NCBI RefSeq assembly: GCF_030463535.1
Contig: NC_132896.1
Coordinates: forward strand, 25,791,709 to 25,855,708
DNA: 64,000 bases
Source of the DNA: Salminus brasiliensis
Lineage: Eukaryota; Chordata; Actinopteri; Characiformes; Bryconidae
Direction of reading: 5' to 3'
This document shows positions 59,301-64,000 of this stretch, piece by piece; the stretch's first letter is position 1; the number at the start of each line of letters is the position of its first letter. The notes under the pieces are model-generated. The model was not told the origin of the DNA and did no database searches. It saw only the letters and a program-made list of their open reading frames with translations. The position numbers were made by a program, and so were the translations under genes.

Positions 59301-60293
59301 TTGGGCTGTATGTAGGCTCGGCCCTTGTCAGACGCATGGTGCTTTTAAACGCAAATGAAGGGTTCGTTTGCCAGGCTGCAATATCCATGACAGCATGAGA
59401 AGATCAGTATGCCTCGTTGTGTATGTGTGTCTTTCAGCCATCAGCTAGTTTCCCCCCCACACAAATTATGCCACAGTGATTAAGTTTATTGACAACTGTT
59501 CTTTTTAAAATAGCAGAAAGTGGTAAGTATGAGGATAAGCACGAGGAACTGGCTTTATATGTTGGAACCTTTTATACAGAAACATTTTATTTCATTTTGG
59601 AGTTTGACACCAGTCGCAGTGCTTTGACTGCAGAATGTGACTGAATAACATCTGTCATTTCAATCTGCTTTATCGAGTCATGCTTCCTGTTTGTCAGTTT
59701 TTGTGCTTTTTTTTTAATGACCATTTCTTCATCTGAAGTAGTAGCATTACTTGTTTTATTGAAGGATGTCTTGACATACTGCTGACTTGGACACTTGTGA
59801 GCTGCATAAATCCAGATAAACATCCATCAAAGATGACAGACTTATTTAGTCAAAGTCTATGCTGAGTGTGTTTGTCAGATGTTACATGTATATCCCTGGT
59901 CAAAACTTCTGTTGCTGGGAATAGATCAGTGTAGTAGGCGATGGGGGGCATTTTGTGTTGCGGTGCGACAGAGGATCCGTTGATCTAGATTGCACTGTGC
60001 ACTGTTCTACTGTACATCGACACCTGCTCAAGTATGACCTTCAAGAAAGAATTGTCAGAAGAAAACCTTTTTTGAATTCTTACTACAAACTTCAGTGTCT
60101 GAAGTTTTAGAGGAACATCTAAAAAAGCCGCACACACTTTTTGAAACACATTAGCAGCTAAAATAGTTTCCAGCGGCAATAGACTGCTAGGCAGCTGGCA
60201 TTTTCTCGCTTGTTAGTTTCTAGAGTAAATGAATGTGCTAGTTTGTTTGCTGTTTGGAGCTGAGATGGCATTACGACCAATGTTTTGTGTGTG

Positions 60294-60371
<78 letters not shown>

Positions 60372-61127
60372 GTGTGTGTGTGTGTGTGTTTTATTTTATT
60401 TTTTCTATTCAGTGCAAGTAACAGGCAGAAATAATTCATTTAATTTATGCAATGGTATACAAGTAGTAATTAGGTTTTAAAATAAAGTATGTTTTTATGC
60501 TGTAATTAGAATATTAAATAATTATTTTGCAGTTAAGAAGTGAAAGTGTGAATGTGTAATGTGGTGTGTTTTTTATTTATTTATTTTATTTTATATTATA
60601 TATTATATTATATTATATTATTTATATTAATTTATATTATTTATTTTATTAACATTAACATTTTTATTTGATTTCCCCTCAGGAACCTAATGGAGAGACA
60701 CCATCGTCTTTGTACCACGTCGCTGCAGCCCTCCTCCAGCACAATCTAATTGCTTTGGAGGACCTTTATGTGCATGTGAGTGACTTTTCACTGTGACTTG
60801 TGAGTAGGGGTGGGTGGTACCCCTGCAGAGGTTGCAAACTAATGTCAGTCTTCTGATGCCAGTAATCGCATTATGTAGCTTTTGGACATCATTTTGCAGA
60901 AGGGTTCAGTGGTTTCAGATGGTTTGATGTGTATTGATGATTAGCTGACTCTTCTATTGCTGCACATTCAGCTGCTTCCCTTAGACTCTACCATTGTGGA
61001 GGAACACAAGAGGGAGATCCTGGAGGCCAAGCAGATTGCCCGCAAGCTCACTATGGTGGTGGTGCCGTCAGAGAAGAGTGACGACAAGGAGAAGGACAAA
61101 GAGAAGGAGGAGGAAAAGAGTGAAAAG
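39147..61127 (+). CDS. THOC2: THOC2, THO complex subunit 2 (first 10 coding exons, 3' incomplete)
   Basis: The exons join 39147-39211, 40971-41026, 41918-42009, 46664-46715, 52071-52141, 54226-54347, 57463-57596, 58984-59144, 60683-60775 and 60972-61127: 1002 nt, 334 codons, in phase throughout with GT-AG introns. THOC2 is the large scaffold of the nuclear THO complex, which with UAP56/DDX39B and ALYREF forms TREX. TREX couples transcription and splicing to mRNA export and limits R-loops. The segments [43 protein letters not shown] and H-I-L-G-F-K-F-K-F are hallmarks of vertebrate THOC2. About one fifth of a roughly 1,600-residue protein is present: the helical N-terminal domain, ending in a lysine/glutamate-rich linker. 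The ATG is chosen from the conserved N-terminus and promoter. The rest lies right of the window. Confidence 0.95.
39508..40196. repeat. Clusters of GCTA tetranucleotide repeats
   Basis: Short palindromic arrays (GCTAGCTAGCTAGCTA type, up to about five units) recur over 700 bp, separated by unique sequence. Similar words occur at 3941-3955 and singly near 42350. Confidence 0.85.
40490..40872 (+). mobile_element. 3' UTR of a non-LTR retrotransposon
   Basis: The sequence has tattttgcactctgcctatt, a T-rich body, accaagacaaattccttgta, and ends gaaataaagagattctgatt followed by two more TTCTGA units. This is the standard 3' end of fish LINEs with a short tandem tail. A perfect 53-bp tandem duplication lies inside. 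Confidence 0.7.
40637..40742 (+). repeat. Perfect 53-bp tandem duplication inside the LINE tail
   Basis: Positions 40637-40689 are repeated exactly at 40690-40742 (beginning actttttacttttttaatt and ending gtttagtgtcattt). The identity shows that the duplication is recent. Confidence 0.92.
40971..41026 (+). CDS. THOC2: THOC2 coding exon 2
   Basis: Follows tatttctcag. Completes F and encodes [18 protein letters not shown] plus one base before gtgagt. 56 nt. Confidence 0.9.
41171..41390 (+). mobile_element. MITE-like element, copy 2 (diverged)
   Basis: Landmarks gcgctccacctgcagtcagg, gacaagctgagagagacaaa, gtgaaagaagcatgtgaaca and acgcatgactcgagtgg align with gagctccaccttatggacag, gacgagctgagagatgcagc, gtgaaagaagcacgtggact and attatgacgagtggagtg of the element at 53547-53840. 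Confidence 0.55.
41918..42009 (+). CDS. THOC2: THOC2 coding exon 3
   Basis: Follows gttctgtag. Encodes [20 protein letters not shown] and then [11 protein letters not shown] before gtgagt. It ends in phase 0. Confidence 0.93.
42590..42905 (+). repeat. Dispersed AT-rich repeat, copy 2
   Basis: Contains gcaatattttttcgtattgt, then gatacg, and ttgtgataaatattgtgata, then gtatttttaccatgtccagc. Its end resembles 18580-18612. A related gatac/attgtgatac segment is at 50060-50085. Old family, class unknown. Confidence 0.4.
44691..45017 (+). mobile_element. tRNA-derived SINE (family A), plus orientation
   Basis: Full-length copy: tgggcagtggtggctcagcg, gggttcgattcccgggctcg, CCTTTACCCTCTCTGCTCCC, a TG array (44879-44918), a gtgacaaatacgtgcac end and a tail of four CTTTAC-type hexamers. 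It is inserted at a T run (44677-44690). Confidence 0.88.
45893..45908. repeat. Run of 16 C
   Basis: Homopolymer C run, unusual in this AT-rich intron. The true length may be uncertain because of sequencing error in homopolymers. Confidence 0.8.
46664..46715 (+). CDS. THOC2: THOC2 coding exon 4
   Basis: Follows ctcttccag. Encodes [17 protein letters not shown] plus one base before gtaagt. Confidence 0.95.
47240..47300. repeat. Compound A/(AT)/(AC) low-complexity tract
   Basis: An A15 run passes into AT units and then CA units. Confidence 0.9.
47455..47910 (+). pseudogene. Decayed Tc1-like transposase in THOC2 intron 4
   Basis: The segment ttatgttttggggttgtatg, then gcagcc, corresponds to the block W-G-C-M-A-A before the second catalytic acid. 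The segment ggcatggccttcacagttct, then cttacttgaacgccattgaa, corresponds to W-P-S-Q-(S)-x-x-L-N-A-I-E with the third acid. The frames are broken by stops. Same orientation as THOC2. Confidence 0.6.
48311..48600 (+). mobile_element. tRNA-derived SINE (family B), plus orientation
   Basis: The head reads gggaccgagtggtccagcgg (box A-like) and attgctggttcagatatcac (box B-like). The body includes cactggtatctgctggccaa, gttgcctggtgatgttcgga and gtgattgggggagaacttgt. Other copies are at 21775-22095 and 12645-12845. Confidence 0.65.
50140..50515 (+). repeat. Copy of the interior of the hAT-like element at 55983-57404
   Basis: Landmarks agtcttagctttacaaaagt, ggtcagtttcacacaaaata, then tagacag, atccaccaattacagata and ccttgtcactccagatgtga align in the same order and orientation with agtcttaacttcacaaaaga, gttcagttttgcccgaaata, then tagagga, tctatcaattacagatgg and ccttgtaattctggatgtga at 57030-57190. 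No ends are recognisable, so it is a fragment or internally related element. Confidence 0.6.
51410..51510 (+). repeat. Dispersed AT-rich repeat, copy 3
   Basis: Shares TGCTACTAATGCATTTT, then a cctgcgtgtc segment and gtaatatttatacat, with 18500-18600. Confidence 0.4.
52071..52141 (+). CDS. THOC2: THOC2 coding exon 5
   Basis: Follows tttttgcag. Encodes [20 protein letters not shown] and then G-A-C-L before gtaagt, phase 0. Confidence 0.95.
52440..52760. promoter_or_regulatory. Candidate conserved non-coding element in THOC2 intron 5
   Basis: Balanced composition, no recognisable repeat and several homeodomain or AP-1-like words (ATTATAATTAGATG near 52525, tgaatgagtcataaac near 52694). It differs in texture from the flanking repeats. 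Inferred from composition only. Confidence 0.25.
53547..53840 (+). mobile_element. MITE-like element, copy 3
   Basis: Begins gtaaaagcagcattatgcaa and contains tcacttttacaccactgctg, gagctccaccttatggacag, gtgaaagaagcacgtggact and tgacgagtggagtgtcctga. Related to 19650-19996 and 41171-41390. The right end is not precisely defined. Confidence 0.5.
53985..54150 (+). repeat. Hairpin-bearing dispersed repeat, copy 1
   Basis: CTCCAAAATGG (54070-54080) and CCATTTTGGAG (54105-54115) form an 11-bp inverted repeat followed by atacagggtttgtgtggcaa. The same arrangement occurs at 63760-63890. Confidence 0.6.
54226..54347 (+). CDS. THOC2: THOC2 coding exon 6
   Basis: Follows ttgactttag. Encodes [20 protein letters not shown] and on to K-I-K-T-K-L plus two bases before gtgagt. 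Confidence 0.96.
55560..55830. promoter_or_regulatory. Candidate conserved non-coding element in THOC2 intron 6
   Basis: Moderately GC-rich with CpGs (cgaagtgccgccttgtgcgc) and homeodomain-like words (acaatgattaatttcac). No repeat or exon is recognised. Inferred from composition only. Confidence 0.25.
55983..57404 (+). mobile_element. hAT-like DNA transposon, non-coding
   Basis: The left end TAGGGCTGAAACAACTCCTT is matched at the right by the inverse TAGGGCTGAAGCTAACGATT. Both are followed by ATTA/ATCG-rich subterminal sequence, a pattern typical of fish hAT elements. The interior (1.4 kb) encodes no transposase, so it is non-autonomous or decayed. I could not find a convincing 8-bp target duplication. 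Its right end is 58 bp from THOC2 exon 7. Confidence 0.65.
56179..56225. repeat. 18-bp minisatellite, about 2.6 units
   Basis: GAGTAGGCGGTCCAGCA repeats with an 18-bp period inside the hAT-like element, the third unit diverging to cggccc. Confidence 0.85.
57463..57596 (+). CDS. THOC2: THOC2 coding exon 7
   Basis: Follows tctcttgcag. Completes F and encodes [20 protein letters not shown] to S-I-K-S-L-I plus one base before gtacgg. A hAT-like element ends 58 bp before the exon. Confidence 0.96.
57597..58983 (+). other. THOC2: THOC2 intron 7
   Basis: No exon or clear repeat recognised in 1.4 kb. Confidence 0.55.
58984..59144 (+). CDS. THOC2: THOC2 coding exon 8
   Basis: Follows ccttgtgcag. 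Completes G and encodes [20 protein letters not shown] to [11 protein letters not shown] before gtgggt, phase 0. Confidence 0.96.
59145..60682 (+). other. THOC2: THOC2 intron 8
   Basis: No further exon. Contains the AT/GT microsatellite at 60296-60389 and a TATTATAT-type low-complexity tract at 60570-60660 just before exon 9. Confidence 0.65.
60296..60389. repeat. Compound (AT)n(GT)n microsatellite
   Basis: An uninterrupted AT array of about 75 bp (60296-60370) passes through a single C into a GT array of about 18 bp. Confidence 0.97.
60683..60775 (+). CDS. THOC2: THOC2 coding exon 9
   Basis: Follows tttcccctcag. Encodes [20 protein letters not shown] and then [11 protein letters not shown] before gtgagt. 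31 codons. Confidence 0.96.
60972..61127 (+). CDS. THOC2: THOC2 coding exon 10
   Basis: Follows gcacattcag. Encodes [20 protein letters not shown], then [12 protein letters not shown], and ends in a lysine/glutamate-rich run with S-E-K as the last residues. The end is placed at AAG before gtgctc because the next codons stop (TAA at 61137-61139) and vertebrate THOC2 changes character here. The donor is weak. Confidence 0.88.
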
Positions 61128-63149
61128 GTGCTCATTTAATTCAAACCATCTCTGCTTTATAGGCAGATACAGTATGTCAACAATAGGAATTGCATTATAT
61201 CGCTTAGTGAAATGAATATTTTGTCTCCATTTACACAAGTGACAGTGGAGGCATGACCTTTTAATGCATATTTTTGCCCAGTCATTTGATCATGAGTACT
61301 GTATAAGATAAACCCCTCCTCCCACTCGACTTGTATCTAAAGCCAGATTCATGCCTTATACCTCGCCTGTATGCGAACATTCACAGGCATTGTGTGCCTA
61401 GATGTCTGCCTGCACACTTGCACATATGTGACTGTTTATAGTGCTGTATTTCTTCAAACGCTGTGACAAAAATATGCTGATTGCAGAAGTATAAATCAGC
61501 GTTTTCTCCAATAGGCAGTCACATCGCCACACCCACATCAGCATTACCCCTACAGTAAAATGAGCCGGGTGCCACATGCACCGATGCAGTGCATTTAGGA
61601 TATTTTAAACTTAAGTTCAATTTGTTGGTGATCCAATGCTTTTTTTGATGCGTCAGCAGTAAGTACCCGACAATGTGCCTAATGTTATATATTGATGCTT
61701 AATTGATAATAGAACCTTATGTTAAGAGGATTTAACAGCAATTTAACAGGAAGGCGTTAAGTGTGAATGTGGGAAGTGAGTTGGAATCGCAGTAAAACAG
61801 ATGTGGCAATTTTCTTGCGCAGGACTTGGTACAATTCCTGTGAAATTACGCAGCGTAATTGGCAAAGCAGAATGTTTAATGGGACTTTCAGTGCGATTTT
61901 AAAGCAAGAATCCCTGTAAAATGCAGTTTAAAGGCTGCCTATGTGAACTCAAACTTTAGCGTGAGAAAGACTTGCTGTGTAACTGCTGTTTGCATCCTGG
62001 TGTTCAGTTTTTAGGTGGTATGTTCTCAGCTTGTTTTCAAAAGTAAAGATGCGCTGAAACTCACTGAAAGTCTGCCATGTGTATTAACTATAAATCTAGC
62101 ACTTTGGTGTAGCGGTCAGCTTACAGAAACTTATATTACCTTACAATACAGACACCATGTCTTTGTTACTAGGCAGAATAACTTTTGTGAGAACTGCATA
62201 ATGCAGTGTAACCCAAGTCGTTGTCATGTGAAATTCTATAATTTTACTTTACCTAAATGGCACATGCTTCCTTTACTCCTCTGTATCTTTTAGCGTGTCT
62301 GTGTAGAGCATGTATTTGTTTGAGTGGGTTAAAACATAAATTTCACTTCATGACTGTTTGAGCAGCCCTGAAACAAGAAATGCTGATTCTCACACAGTGC
62401 TGCTTTAATAGCGGTCAGCTTAATATAGACTTCCTGTGTGTTTTACTGAGTATTTTAGCATTATGCTACTAATGCACCACATGGTCTTTTAAAAGTAAGT
62501 AAATAAATAAATAAATAATCTACGAGAAATGCTGCATGTGCCTGTTTTGCAGTGGTTTATATATATAAAATTATGAATCTGAGACTCTCTTAAGAAAAAT
62601 GTGGCACATGTACACCTTTTGCAACTAATTATCAGTCAAGTTGAAGGTTTTCAGTATAGTTTCATTAGCAATATATATTGATTGATTTCTTTTTTTTGTA
62701 ATGCCCAGCAGCTAGGGAACCTTTTTTAAACCTTTCGTTCCAGATTTCTTGATGAATAGACCAATAGGTTGTTTGCAGTCTCTATGAGGTTTCGATGAGT
62801 GCCAGTAGATGGGAAATAAAAAGTGCAGTGGATGAGATGGAGGCAAGTTAGTACTGTGCCAGTTAAGATGACTGCATATGAGAAAGGCATAAACGGGAAA
62901 TCACGTCATATGTTGGGCTTGTCCTTGGTTATGAAGAGGACTGATTTTTCAAATGAATTAAAAGACTTGCTTGAAGGCCTGCTTTTATGTATCTATTGCG
63001 TAGACATCCGTAGGAACTGGATGAAAGCGGACAAATGTACGGAGGCATACAACGTTTTTGTTAGTCATTTGGTTTTGGTCAGGGTAAGTGGCTTTTCTTT
63101 TACCACCCTGCAGATTACCCTAGCAACAAAAATCACCATGGTGGTACCT

Positions 63150-63435
63150 CTCTATATGAACGCTATGGTTTTCTTCACACCTCTAAAGGTTATAGAGGTT
63201 ACAGATGCTGTGCTTTCGCGGTAAAAGAATGAACCCTGAGGTGATTTAAGGTGGCTCAACATGGTGACGTGTGATTTTACCGCCAGTCCTTGTATATTAG
63301 CATCCTGCTGTTGTCTCCATCTCACAAAACGGAGGAAACATGAACACCGCAGTGTGGCCATTGCGTGCCAGTCCCTGCGCGTCGCTTGTTAATAGCGTGA
63401 TGTTGTGAGAGTGCGGTTATCGCGACAGCCCTAGT
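63150..63435 (-). mobile_element. hAT-like element end, minus orientation
   Basis: The minus strand from 63435 reads CTAGGGCTGTCGCGATAACC and then a short open frame beginning at 63361. The TAGGGCTGTCGCGATA-type terminus is common in fish hAT elements. The partner end is not visible. Confidence 0.4.
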
Positions 63436-63759
63436 TACAAACACCAACAAAAGTAGGAAACTGTTAGTTAGCTACAAAAACATTGCCCACACAAGCGTGT
63501 TCCGATTTCTGAACTGCGGGCTATCCCAGCTGCAGACAAAGGTTTTCAAGCTATGTTTGTTGATTGTTTTCATTTTTACAGTCATTTTCTTGCATTTTCC
63601 CTCAACAACTTGTAGTTTCTCTCTTAGATTGAAGAGATTGAACATTTGCGAACAACAAAAAGACATTTTGAGTGTCAAGGTTTTTATTTATTTATTTTAA
63701 GCAAAATCATTTCCTGCCCCCATTTACAGTTCGTGCCACAATGTGGTGATGTGACGTTT

Positions 63760-63890
63760 ACAAACTACCAATAAAAACGCTCCAAAATGGCTTGGGAATA
63801 TAAAGCTGCCATTTTGGAGATACAAGGTTTCAGTGTGACTGTTCAACCATGTGTCTGAGGTTGTTCCTATTGGTGTGTCAAATGGAGAAA
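63760..63890 (+). repeat. Hairpin-bearing dispersed repeat, copy 2
   Basis: gctccaaaatgg and ccattttggagatacaaggt reproduce the inverted repeat and following sequence of 53985-54150, with a different loop. Confidence 0.6.
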
Positions 63891-64000
63891 CGATAGCAAC
63901 ATGCATCAGTGTGTTTAATGGCATTAATGAAGAGCGTGAGTGTCTGAACGAGAGGCGTGACTGTTAACAGACCCACCAAACCTCCTGAGGGACGTTCCTG

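Larger units (their letters stand above)
61128..64000 (+). other. THOC2: THOC2 intron 10 (runs off the window)
   Basis: I found no sequence for the next conserved THOC2 segment before the right edge, so this intron is at least 2.9 kb. It contains AAAT units at 62496-62516 and two repeat fragments near the end. Confidence 0.6.

Noticed and set aside
60158..60480. Open frames with long Y-I repeats
   Set aside because: Translation of the AT microsatellite.
62823..63224. 133-codon plus-strand open frame near the right edge
   Set aside because: No similarity to the next conserved THOC2 segment, no splice-bounded portion and probable overlap with a hAT-like fragment.

Overview
This is vertebrate nuclear DNA, almost certainly from a teleost and probably an ostariophysan (characin, catfish or carp relative). 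The evidence is spliced genes with GT-AG introns, long AC, AT and GA microsatellites, many decayed Tc1/mariner copies, tRNA-derived SINEs with box A and box B heads, hAT-like elements and 3' ends of non-LTR retrotransposons. Nothing suggests a prokaryotic, plasmid or viral source.

Two genes are recognised with confidence, arranged head to head. MAGT1, the oxidoreductase subunit of the STT3B-type oligosaccharyltransferase, lies on the minus strand (start codon at 36106, stop at 27270) in ten coding exons whose phases all join, giving 328 residues. THOC2, the large scaffold of the THO/TREX mRNA-export complex, starts at 39147 on the plus strand. Its first ten coding exons (334 codons) run to 61127 and the rest of the gene lies beyond the right edge. 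The start codons are 3.0 kb apart, and a LINE 3' end and a palindromic DNA transposon sit between them. The proteins act in different compartments (ER membrane and nucleus), so the pairing is positional and not a shared pathway.

The left end (about 1-8,400) probably holds the 5' part of a third, minus-strand gene. There is a GC-richer promoter-like block with CCAAT and GC boxes near 8,203-8,370 and one convincing coding exon at 2,458-2,581 whose protein I could not name. The 18 kb from 8.4 to 26.4 kb is an intergenic, repeat-dominated tract with a nearly complete but frame-broken Tc1/mariner element (20,423-21,740), a second Tc1-like element with long inverted ends, several transposase relics, SINEs and one stretch (22.4-23.1 kb) that may be a conserved non-coding element.

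The THOC2 introns hold a hAT-like element ending 58 bp from an exon, repeat families with two or three copies in the window, clusters of GCTA tetranucleotides, a 75-bp AT array and two non-repeat tracts that may be regulatory. No new gene system was found. The most useful leads are the unnamed exon, the weak THOC2 exon-10 donor followed at once by a stop, the nested SINEs, and the dispersed repeat families. All family names rest on reading the sequence; no database search was run.
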